Assembly (NCBI GenBank): GCA_937893675.1
Contig: CALBGI010000028.1
Span: forward strand, 1 to 49,446
Direction: 5' to 3'
DNA: 49,446 nt
Origin: an uncultured Blautia sp.
GTDB lineage: Bacteria; Bacillota; Clostridia; Lachnospirales; Lachnospiraceae
Shown here: positions 33,503-40,871 of the stretch, piece by piece
How the letters are laid out: every line of letters starts with the position of its first letter
Numbering within the stretch: the stretch's first letter is position 1
Program-made: the position numbers and the translations under genes
The notes under the pieces: generated by a model
Seen by the model: the letters and a program-made list of their open reading frames with translations, nothing else
What the model was told of the DNA's origin: nothing
The model's database searches: none

Positions 33503-34161
33503 CGTATCACCTCACAGTTTCGCAGATCCAATACTCCCTGTTTCAACACTGCTCGAAAAAACATAGGACTTATGTTTTCTTTATCCGTATAATCCATATC
33601 ATACAGCATCAGACCCAAATCTTTTTCCGGCACATTATCAAAGGCCGTTTTAATCTCTTCTTCCTCACATAATGCAAAATTAGCCGGAAATTCTCTGCAC
33701 CCGAAGTAGGGCATATAATAGCACTCACCTCTTCGCAGGCGTCTCATCATAATATCCTTGAATTTCCCCGGATTATCCGTTTCATTGGCTTGCTCTGTCA
33801 TCTCAAAATGAGCTTCAATCACATATTCCACATTTGTCAAAACTACAGAAGCCCGCTGGGCAATTTTTTCTTTTGTGCTTATATATAGCGGCTTTTCAGC
33901 GCCATTATACGCAGCTAAAACATTACTTGCTGAAATCTTACTTTCTATTTCATTTCGTCTTACACTGGTAAAACAGATCGGATTTTTTACATATATCTTG
34001 TCAATGATCCATTTCAAACCCGGATGCCAATAAACTGCTTCTAAAATTCCTCTCGCGGCAGACGGTGTCATCACATCATAGGAATACCGTTCGACTTTTA
34101 ATTCGGGACGTGAAAATAGCGCATAATCCCCCCAAACTTTTACCTTTACTCCAATCGCCAT
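33499..34161 (-). CDS. cas5c: Cas5c, crRNA-processing subunit of type I-C Cascade
   Basis: A 220-residue Cas5 which, unlike Cas5 of other subtypes, cuts the pre-crRNA at the base of the repeat hairpin and stays on the 5' handle. The N-terminus VKVWGDYALFSRPELKVERY and the next SYDVMTPSAARGILEAVYWH with Tyr and the later FTSVRRNEIESK fit the family. It is the first gene of the operon cas5-cas8-cas7-cas4-cas1-cas2. GAGGTGAGG precedes the ATG. Confidence 0.96.
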   Translation of the reverse strand: MAIGVKVKVWGDYALFSRPELKVERYSYDVMTPSAARGILEAVYWHPGLKWIIDKIYVKNPICFTSVRRNEIESKISASNVLAAYNGAEKPLYISTKEKIAQRASVVLTNVEYVIEAHFEMTEQANETDNPGKFKDIMMRRLRRGECYYMPYFGCREFPANFALCEEEEIKTAFDNVPEKDLGLMLYDMDYTDKENISPMFFRAVLKQGVLDLRNCEVIR

Positions 34162-34276
34162 GTCCTCACCTCTTTTTTCATTTTACAGAATCTCTCCTTT
34201 CTCATTATGAAATATCCCTTTTTTATATTTTTTCATTAAAATTTCCAAAATATTTCTCCTATTCATCTATGTTTTC

Positions 34277-34305
34277 AATATATCACACTCTCTTCCGAAA
34301 ATCAA
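34277..34305 (-). promoter_or_regulatory. Promoter of the cas5-cas8-cas7-cas4-cas1-cas2 operon
   Basis: On the minus strand TTGATT (34305-34300) and TATATT (34282-34277) with a 17-bp spacer; transcription would begin near 34270 and leave a leader of about 110 bases. Confidence 0.7.
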
Positions 34306-34341
34306 CAACAAATTCATTTTCTTCAAGTAAACACTATTGAA
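34306..34341 (-). promoter_or_regulatory. Predicted Cascade target next to the cas promoter
   Basis: On the minus strand TTC (34341-34339), the type I-C PAM, is followed by AATAGTGTTT (34338-34329), identical to the first 10 nt of the pseudo-spacer at 34449. A full protospacer of about 33 bp would reach the -35 box at 34305, so bound Cascade would block RNA polymerase. Confidence 0.65.
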
Positions 34342-34385
34342 CTTTTTATTTTTCTTATTTTAAACGCATGTATAAAGTAATATAG

Positions 34386-34415
34386 TTGTACATTTTAAAA
34401 AACATATGCTATACT
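34386..34415 (+). promoter_or_regulatory. Promoter of the crRNA-like RNA
   Basis: TTGTAC (34386-34391) and TATACT (34410-34415) with an 18-bp spacer, opposite to the cas genes; start expected near 34422, at the beginning of the degenerate repeat. Confidence 0.65.
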
Positions 34416-34421
34416 ATTCCA

Positions 34422-34538
34422 GTCAGAAAGATATCTGTGGATTGAAATAATAGTGTTTGACTTGACTGCATTTAGTCAAAAGCGGTGGATATACAGTGCC
34501 TAATAAGCCTTAATATCCACCGCTTTTCTCACTTTTTA
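34422..34538 (+). ncRNA. Putative crRNA-like cas-regulating RNA (CreR-like)
   Basis: The predicted transcript of about 115 nt has three parts. First a degenerate repeat ending GTGGATTGAAAT (34437-34448), identical to the last 12 nt of the array repeat, including the 11-nt handle UGGAUUGAAAU that type I-C crRNAs keep; the strong repeat hairpin is replaced by a weak CAGA/TCTG stem. Then a pseudo-spacer from 34449, whose first 10 nt match a TTC-flanked site beside the cas5 promoter. Last a perfect 15-bp terminator stem. It could be loaded into Cascade and repress the cas operon. Similar RNAs (CreR, CreA) are known in other subtypes; the function here is inferred. Confidence 0.65.
34478..34527. 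terminator. Bidirectional terminator between cas3 and the crRNA-like RNA
   Basis: AAAAGCGGTGGATAT and ATATCCACCGCTTTT form a perfect 15-bp stem with a 20-nt loop. It ends cas3 on the minus strand and the crRNA-like transcript on the + strand. Confidence 0.85.
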
Positions 34539-34542
34539 CAGC

Positions 34543-36687
34543 TCATATAAACAACGCCATCCCGTCATCAATCTCTAACTCCAGCCCCATTTCTTCTGTA
34601 TATCTGCTTTTATCCGCCAATTCATAGAAATCCTTCATATCTCCTGATATCGGCCGAAGCATTCCTGCATCGTACATTTTCTCAAACACCGGATCATATA
34701 CAGAAATGCAATACTGACTTGCTTTTCGCATTCCCGACCGGGTGAGACCCTGTTTTTTTAATTCCCAAAGAATTTTATCTGCGGATTCCTCACAGTTGAT
34801 AAAAATTGTTTTAGTATTTTGATCAATCAACCGGAATTCTTTTCCCACCTTGGCAAAATTATATTTCTTTCTTTTATTTGTAAACTCGTCCAGAATCTTT
34901 TTCTTATCCAGGCTGTCCCCTTTCATGTGATACAGCATTTCAAAATACCTTGTAACCGTCTCCATATCGGAAAATATTCTGCCATCGGCAAGTAAACTCT
35001 TTGTGACATCAATCTGCTGTCTTTGTCCCAGTATACTTTCCTTTTCCTCAAATCGAAAAATAAATACTTTGCTTTCTTCCGCTTTCCATCGTCCTTCTCT
35101 GTTACATCGTCCTGCTGCCTGAATCACAGAGTCCACTCCGGCAAGCTCTCGATAAACTGACCGAAAATCAAGATCCACTCCAGCTTCTACGAGGCTGGTC
35201 GAAATGAGGATGCATTTTTTATTTTTCCGAAGCCGCTCTCTGATTTCTGTCAGCACACGTTTCCTGTGTACCGGATACATACTTGTGGATAGGTGATATA
35301 TTCCTTCTCCTTTTAACTCCTTATAGATATTCTGTGCTCTTTTCTTTGTATTCACAATACAGAGAGCCTGGTATTCTCCTGCCAGCTGCTCAATTAAATA
35401 TCCTTCTGCCACAACCCCAATATTATCAAAAACCGTCCTTTTAAAAAAATCAAACTGTTCATCCATTCTTGGACACAATTCGGTTGATAATACATTACTC
35501 CGAAAAAATGACTTCAATGCCGGCTGTGTTGCTGTACACAAAACAGCACTTACCCCATAGTTATTCATAAGTTCTTCTATCATCGCAATGCACGGTTTCA
35601 GATAGTCATTCGGCAGCATCTGCGCTTCATCAAAAATGATCACACTGTTCGCAATGTTATGCAGTTTCCGGCACTTAGAGGACTTATTTGCATACAGTGA
35701 CTCAAAAAACTGCACATTCGTTGTAACAATAACCGGTTTGTCCCAATTTTCCGCGGCAAGCTGCATCGACCGCAGCTCATCTGAATTTCCATAATCAACA
35801 TTACAGTGATTCTCCAGGACATTCTCATCTCCTAAAATCTCGCGAAAAACCTTTGCATTCTGCTCAATAATACTAGTATATGGAATGACATAAATAACTC
35901 TGTCCATTTGATTTTGCACTGCATGACGTAATGCAAACGCCAGAGACGCAATGGTTTTTCCCCCACCTGTAGGAACCGTCAAACGAAACAGGCCCTTCTC
36001 AGCATTTCCTTTTTCCAGGCAGCTCTTTAGAATTTCTGTTCTTCTTCCATTCACAGTATCTGTATCTTGGTTTTCCAGCCAAACCGAAATATGGTTTTCC
36101 AATTTTTCAAGGAGTACTTTCACAGCTTCACCGGAGTCTCTTTCTTCATTTTCCCCGTTCATAAACGCTTCCGTATCCAGAAAATCCGCATCTACCAAGC
36201 AGGAGTATATCATGCGCATAAATACACTAAGAGAAAAATCAAGATTTGATGTTTTCTTCAAGTCAAACGGATCTGACATTATCTCCGGAATCTCAATCTC
36301 CATCTGGTAGGCCTGATAATCACTGATTTTTTTCTGCCGCCTGCCCAACAGAGTAGAATCACCGCCGTTGTCAAAATTGCTTCCAAAATCCGCCAATCCT
36401 GCATGATGGCCTGCAATACAGTATTCCAAAAAAGAATATTTTCCGCCTTTTTCTTTGCATACTCTGGCTCCCGCTGTGGCATGATCGACCTTCTTTGTAC
36501 TCTCCCCGTTGATCCTTCTCTGAAAATCCTCCGAGTATTTTCCAATGTCATGCAGCATCCCACAACAATATCCCCAGTCCTGCTTTCCAAACTTACCAGC
36601 AAATTTCCCAGCCAATTCCGCAGTCCCTTCCAAATGCTCTTTTATCGTCTGGACACGCTTTCCATTAATATGTGCTATATATTCCAT
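34543..36687 (-). CDS. cas3: CRISPR-associated nuclease-helicase Cas3
   Basis: A 714-residue protein that unwinds and degrades the invader DNA once Cascade has bound. The N-terminal HD nuclease has LHDIGK (H46-D47) and DHATAGA (D68-H69). The SF2 helicase has Walker A VPTGGGKT near residue 245, motif II FDEAQ, motif III TATQP, ISTSLVEAGVDLDF and motif VI QAAGRCNREG. AGGAG lies six bases before the second of two adjacent ATGs, which I take as the start. It is separate from the other cas genes by the 380-bp regulatory region. Confidence 0.97.
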   Translation of the reverse strand: MEYIAHINGKRVQTIKEHLEGTAELAGKFAGKFGKQDWGYCCGMLHDIGKYSEDFQRRINGESTKKVDHATAGARVCKEKGGKYSFLEYCIAGHHAGLADFGSNFDNGGDSTLLGRRQKKISDYQAYQMEIEIPEIMSDPFDLKKTSNLDFSLSVFMRMIYSCLVDADFLDTEAFMNGENEERDSGEAVKVLLEKLENHISVWLENQDTDTVNGRRTEILKSCLEKGNAEKGLFRLTVPTGGGKTIASLAFALRHAVQNQMDRVIYVIPYTSIIEQNAKVFREILGDENVLENHCNVDYGNSDELRSMQLAAENWDKPVIVTTNVQFFESLYANKSSKCRKLHNIANSVIIFDEAQMLPNDYLKPCIAMIEELMNNYGVSAVLCTATQPALKSFFRSNVLSTELCPRMDEQFDFFKRTVFDNIGVVAEGYLIEQLAGEYQALCIVNTKKRAQNIYKELKGEGIYHLSTSMYPVHRKRVLTEIRERLRKNKKCILISTSLVEAGVDLDFRSVYRELAGVDSVIQAAGRCNREGRWKAEESKVFIFRFEEKESILGQRQQIDVTKSLLADGRIFSDMETVTRYFEMLYHMKGDSLDKKKILDEFTNKRKKYNFAKVGKEFRLIDQNTKTIFINCEESADKILWELKKQGLTRSGMRKASQYCISVYDPVFEKMYDAGMLRPISGDMKDFYELADKSRYTEEMGLELEIDDGMALFI

Positions 36688-36882
36688 CATCCGCTCCTAT
36701 CTTATCCTTGCTCTCTGTATAAATTGTACATCAGTACACTCTGCAAATCTTTCTTTATAATAAAGTATATATCATATTCCGGGTGCCCAAAAATTGTATC
36801 CCCTGCTTTCTCTACAAAAAATCTAAAATGAAATTTTAAGATCTCCTGTCCATTTCCGCAAAATACGGATGATAGAAAAACA

Positions 36883-36907
36883 ACAGGCAATCATATCGAC
36901 TGCCTGT
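36883..36907 (-). terminator. Terminator of guaA
   Basis: ACAGGCA/TGCCTGT arms with an 11-nt loop; on the minus strand followed by TGTTTTTC. The rest of 36691-36882 is the upstream region of cas3; it contains a possible -10 TATACT about 80 bp before cas3, and no gene that I can support. Confidence 0.75.
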
Positions 36908-36936
36908 CATTCAAAATAACTCATATCAAATTTATA

Positions 36937-38229
36937 TTATTCCCATTCTATCGTCGCATTCGGCTTCGGACTCAGGTCATAGCACACACGGTTTACATTG
37001 GGCACCTCCTGCAGAATCCTTGCAGTGATCCGCTCCAGGATTTCCCAATCCACTCTTTCAATGGTTGCCGTCATCGCATCCACTGTATTTACTGCACGGA
37101 TGATCACCGGATACTCAAAACATCTCTCATGATTTCTCACACCGACAGATTTAAAGTCCGGAACTGCAGTAAAATACTGCCATACCTGTTTGTCCAGACC
37201 TGCTTTTTCAAACTCTTCACGCAGGATCGCATCGGACTCTCTTACTGCCTCCAGACGCTCTCTGGTGATCGCGCCAAGGCATCTTACACCAAGTCCCGGT
37301 CCCGGGAACGGCTGACGGAATACCATGCCATGGGGAAGGCCAAGCTCCAGACCGCAGGCGCGTACTTCGTCTTTAAACAGGTAGTACAGAGGCTCTACCA
37401 GATCAAACTTTAAATCTTCCGGAAGGCCGCCTACATTGTGATGAGATTTTACTACCTTGGCTGTCTTGGTTCCGCTTTCCACAATATCCGGGTAAATGGT
37501 TCCCTGGGCAAGGAAATCAATGCCCTCCAATTTTCTTGCCTCTTCCTCAAATACACGGATAAATTCCGCGCCGATGATCTTGCGCTTCTGTTCCGGATCA
37601 GCCACACCCGCCAGTTTGCCGAGGAAACGCTCAGACGCGTCCACATACACAAGGTTTGCGTCCATCTGGTTCTTAAACACTTCCACTACACTCTCAGATT
37701 CGCCCTTGCGCATAAGGCCATGGTTTACATGCACACATACAAGCTGCTTGCCGATCGCCTTGATGAGAAGCGCTGCAACTACAGAGCTGTCCACACCTCC
37801 GGATAAAGCAAGAAGCACCTTCTTGTCGCCCACCTGCCTTTTGATCGCTTCCACCTGGTCTGCCACAAAGTTCTTCATATTCCAGTTGGCTTCTGCTTTA
37901 CATTCATCAAAAACAAAGGCTTTGAGCGCCGCCTCATCCGGAAGAGTGTCGAACTTCTTCTGGCAGAGGGATGAGGGATAATCCACAGAAAACATGGGAT
38001 AGCCTAAATCGTAAAGTTCCGGACGCACTTCCACCTCTCTTCCGTCCACCACACGATTCTCTCCACCGTTTAAAATGATGCCTTTCACATTGTCAAGAGC
38101 TTTCAGCTCCTCCACGGTGATATCGTGGGGATGAATCTCGCTGTAAACGCCAAGGCTTCTGATATTGCGGGCGAGCACTGTATTTTCGGTGCTTCCCAAA
38201 TCAAGAATCACAATCATGTCCTGTTTCAT
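36937..38229 (-). CDS. guaA: GMP synthase lacking a functional glutaminase domain
   Basis: A 430-residue GuaA; normal enzymes have about 515. The synthetase part is intact: PP-loop SGGVDSS from residue 143, then GTIYPDIVESG, KSHHNVGGLP, and the dimerisation domain ending PPNVNRVCYDLSPKPNATIEWE-like (VNRVCYDLSPKPNATIEWE). The N-terminal glutaminase part stops early: residues 1-82 match (ILDLGSTENTVLARNIRSLG), the nucleophile position reads SVDYPSS where other GuaA have the G-I-C-Y-G loop, and about 90 residues with the His and Glu of the triad are missing. It must take ammonia directly or from a separate amidotransferase. No purine riboswitch was seen upstream. Confidence 0.9.
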   Translation of the reverse strand: MKQDMIVILDLGSTENTVLARNIRSLGVYSEIHPHDITVEELKALDNVKGIILNGGENRVVDGREVEVRPELYDLGYPMFSVDYPSSLCQKKFDTLPDEAALKAFVFDECKAEANWNMKNFVADQVEAIKRQVGDKKVLLALSGGVDSSVVAALLIKAIGKQLVCVHVNHGLMRKGESESVVEVFKNQMDANLVYVDASERFLGKLAGVADPEQKRKIIGAEFIRVFEEEARKLEGIDFLAQGTIYPDIVESGTKTAKVVKSHHNVGGLPEDLKFDLVEPLYYLFKDEVRACGLELGLPHGMVFRQPFPGPGLGVRCLGAITRERLEAVRESDAILREEFEKAGLDKQVWQYFTAVPDFKSVGVRNHERCFEYPVIIRAVNTVDAMTATIERVDWEILERITARILQEVPNVNRVCYDLSPKPNATIEWE

Positions 38230-38251
38230 GGTAAGCTTCTCCTTTATTTAT

Positions 38252-38345
38252 ATGGTAAATTTTATTTCCGCTATCCCCATTATAACGGCTCCGAACAAAA
38301 AAATCACCAGAAATTTGCAAAATCTGCGCAGATTTCTTAAAATCC
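38252..38345 (-). promoter_or_regulatory. guaA promoter region with a 16-bp palindrome
   Basis: On the minus strand a clear TATAAT box (38279-38284) with a weak GTGATT-like -35. A perfect palindrome AAATCTGCGCAGATTT at 38320-38335 lies just upstream and may bind a regulator of guaA. Confidence 0.45.
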
Positions 38346-38428
38346 AATTTTTCTTATGTCTGTCACGCTGAGTAATTTGTGTACACCTGAATAGGAAGCA
38401 AAAAGTTGCAAATATTATAAATAGTTTC

Positions 38429-38457
38429 TTGCGTAATTTCCTCCAGTATGCTATGAT
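38429..38457 (+). promoter_or_regulatory. Promoter of the Rnf-like operon
   Basis: TTGCGT and TATGAT with a 17-bp spacer, divergent from guaA, 84 bp before the rnfC start. Confidence 0.6.
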
Positions 38458-38540
38458 GAATCGGTATGTCAATATTTTAACAATCAAGATATGCACCGCA
38501 GTTTGTTAGAAACTGCCCAATAAATAAAGGAGAACAGGAC

Positions 38541-39920
38541 ATGCAAAAGAATAAAAAACCAGCATTTCCCGGAGGCGTCCATCCCACGAACGGCTATGAC
38601 AAGGCTCTGAGCATGGATGCTGCCACCCGTTCCTACTGGCCTGAGACAGTCACCATCCTCTCAGAACAGTCCTTTGGGGGCAAATGTGAATTTCTTGTAA
38701 AACCGGGAGACAAGGTATCGGAAGGGCAGCTTATCGGAACGCCTCAGGCATTTATGGCTGCGCCTCTCCATGCCAGCGTAAGCGGAAAGGTTCTTGAGAT
38801 AAAAGACGTCGTCAATCAGGGACGCAGCATTTCCGCCTGTATCATCAAACGGGAAACTGCACCGGAGGAAACACCTCTTTCCTATGAAAAAGAGCTCGCA
38901 GACATTCGCGGCATTTCCAGGGAAAAAATCCTCACCGGGCTTCGCGACGGCGGCCTGACCGGAATGGGCGGCGCCGGTTTTCCCACGCACAAAAAATATG
39001 AGACCACGCAGCCCATCGACGCTCTGCTGATCAACGGCGCGGAATGCGAGCCATTCCTCACCTGCGACTACCGTCTCATGCTGGAGCAGGGACCCGCTCT
39101 TGTAAATGGCGTTCGGCTCCTTCTAAAAGGCGCCGGCGCAAAGGAAGCGCACATTTGCCTGGAGGACAACAAGCCGGCAGCAGCCAAGAATCTTACAGAG
39201 CTTTTAGACCACGCAAAAGCTTCCGGCGTTATGGATGCAGACGAACACATTGTGGTAACCGTGCTCCCCACCAAATATCCTCAGGGCGGAGAACGCCAGC
39301 TGATCCAGGCGGTTCTTGGGCGCGAGGTTCCCATGGGCGGACTTCCTGCCGACGCAGGCGTGATCGTCTCCAATGTAGGTACTGCCAAGGCCGCTGCAGA
39401 CATGCTTCTTGGGCAGCGTCCCCTGACAAGGCGAATCGTCACCGTTACCGGACAGGTAAAAAATCCCGGCAACTATCTGGTTCCCATCGGAACCTCTGCG
39501 CGGGAGCTTCTTTCCCTGGCCGGCGGCGTTACCACGGAGAAAAACCACATTATCGCAGGCGGCCCCATGACCGGCCCTTGTGTGGCTTCCAACTGGAACG
39601 GAGAAAGCGGGCTTTTTTACGTAACCAAAAACACCTCCGGCATTCTGGTTCTTCCGGAAGCTGCCTACAACGAACAGCCCTGTATCCGCTGTGAAGGCTG
39701 CGCTTCTGTATGCCCGGCCGGACTGGTTCCATACCAGATCGAGTACGCTCTCATGGAAGAAGATTATGATCTGTGCGAAAAGCTGTTCGCAAGCGAATGT
39801 ATTGCCTGCGGATGCTGTTCCTACATCTGCCCGGCCAAACGGGAGCTTACTCCCCGGACACGCGCCGCGCGTGATATTGTAAAACAACGCATGAGAGAAA
39901 GGGCGGTGAAAAAATCATGA
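38541..39920 (+). CDS. rnfC: RnfC-type electron transport subunit
   Basis: A 459-residue membrane-peripheral subunit. The N-terminal FPGGVHPTNGYDKAL is typical; then the flavin/NADH-binding core with GLTGMGGAGFPTHKKY and INGAECEPFLTCDYRL; a beta-grasp region; and two [4Fe-4S] motifs with ligands C381, C384, C387, C391 and C420, C423, C426, C430. In the Rnf complex RnfC takes electrons to or from NADH. It overlaps rnfD by four bases and leads an operon of four genes. Confidence 0.93.
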   Translation: MQKNKKPAFPGGVHPTNGYDKALSMDAATRSYWPETVTILSEQSFGGKCEFLVKPGDKVSEGQLIGTPQAFMAAPLHASVSGKVLEIKDVVNQGRSISACIIKRETAPEETPLSYEKELADIRGISREKILTGLRDGGLTGMGGAGFPTHKKYETTQPIDALLINGAECEPFLTCDYRLMLEQGPALVNGVRLLLKGAGAKEAHICLEDNKPAAAKNLTELLDHAKASGVMDADEHIVVTVLPTKYPQGGERQLIQAVLGREVPMGGLPADAGVIVSNVGTAKAAADMLLGQRPLTRRIVTVTGQVKNPGNYLVPIGTSARELLSLAGGVTTEKNHIIAGGPMTGPCVASNWNGESGLFYVTKNTSGILVLPEAAYNEQPCIRCEGCASVCPAGLVPYQIEYALMEEDYDLCEKLFASECIACGCCSYICPAKRELTPRTRAARDIVKQRMRERAVKKS

Positions 39921-40858
39921 GTCCGACTCCAGTTATCAACGGACCGCATCTTCGTGCTGAAAAAACGACCCGAAGCATTATGCTTCATGTTTCCATTTCC
40001 CTGATACCTGCACTTCTGGGGGCCGTATATTTTTTCGGAATCCGGGCATTTTATCTCACCGGACTCTCTGTGGCTGTGTGCGTGATCACAGAATACCTGT
40101 GGCAGAAGCTTACCAGAAAGCATGTGACTGCCGGCGATTTCAGCGCAGTTGTCACCGGAATGCTCCTGGCCTTTAACATGCCGGTCACTGTACCGGCCTG
40201 GGTTATGGTGGTAACTGCTGTATTCAGTATTCTTTGTGTGAAGCAGATGTTCGGCGGTATCGGAAACAATTTTGTAAACCCCGCGCTTATGGGGCGTCTT
40301 CTTGCCATGGTCGTATGGCCAGGAACGGTCATGCAGTATGTGGCTCCCCAGACGCTTTCTGCGGACGCGGTTTCCTCTGCAACGGTCCTTGGCGCAGTAA
40401 AAGGCGGCGGAGAAGCAGGATACAGCTATTTACAGATGTTTCTTGGCGAAACCCCCGGCGCTATGGGCGAGACAAGCAAGCTTCTTCTGCTGGTCGGCTT
40501 TGCCTACATGTGCTATATGGGCGTTGTCAATGCGGAAGCAGCCCTCACCTACATCGCAACCGTCCTGGTCCTTACCTTTGTTTTCGAACCTGCGGGATTG
40601 TTCACCGGAGATATTCTCCTGAACCTCTTCGGCGGCGGTCTTATCATGGGCGGCTGCTACATGCTCACAGATTATGTGTTTGTCTCCAGAAGAGGAAAAC
40701 TGCTCTACGCGATAACGGCCGGCATCATTACTGCGGCCATCCGTATTTTCAGCAATTATCCGGAGGGTATCTGCTTCGGAATCCTGACAGCCAACTGCCT
40801 GGCAGGCGCGCTGTCCATGCTTCACAAAAAACATGTCTATGGTACACAGAAAGCGTAA
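39917..40858 (+). CDS. rnfD: RnfD-type membrane flavoprotein
   Basis: A 313-residue NqrB/RnfD protein with about nine helices. The FMN attachment site is the Thr of VSSATVLG (T156), in the position of the usual S-G/S-A-T motif, so it should carry covalent FMN. NNFVNPALMGRLLAMV and GCYMLTDYVFVSRRGK are conserved family blocks. It is part of the sodium/proton-pumping membrane core. Confidence 0.93.
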   Translation: MSPTPVINGPHLRAEKTTRSIMLHVSISLIPALLGAVYFFGIRAFYLTGLSVAVCVITEYLWQKLTRKHVTAGDFSAVVTGMLLAFNMPVTVPAWVMVVTAVFSILCVKQMFGGIGNNFVNPALMGRLLAMVVWPGTVMQYVAPQTLSADAVSSATVLGAVKGGGEAGYSYLQMFLGETPGAMGETSKLLLLVGFAYMCYMGVVNAEAALTYIATVLVLTFVFEPAGLFTGDILLNLFGGGLIMGGCYMLTDYVFVSRRGKLLYAITAGIITAAIRIFSNYPEGICFGILTANCLAGALSMLHKKHVYGTQKA

Positions 40859-40871
40859 GGGAGGAATTATC

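Noticed and set aside
34150..34212. Short upstream ORF (MRKERFCKMKKEVRTWR) overlapping the cas5 start
   Set aside because: The ribosome site is at a poor distance and the stop lies inside cas5; probably chance, although translation of the leader could be looked at.
34417..34448. The pseudo-repeat as a leftover of an ordinary second array
   Set aside because: A lone decayed repeat would not be expected to have its own promoter, terminator and a TTC-flanked seed match beside the cas promoter; no second repeat or spacer is nearby.
36702..36890. 62-residue open frame between cas3 and guaA
   Set aside because: No recognisable family, no good ribosome site, and it overlaps the guaA terminator and the cas3 upstream region.
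38230..38540. Purine (guanine) riboswitch before guaA
   Set aside because: No conserved purine aptamer core is visible in the leader, which is only about 40 bases long from the probable start site.
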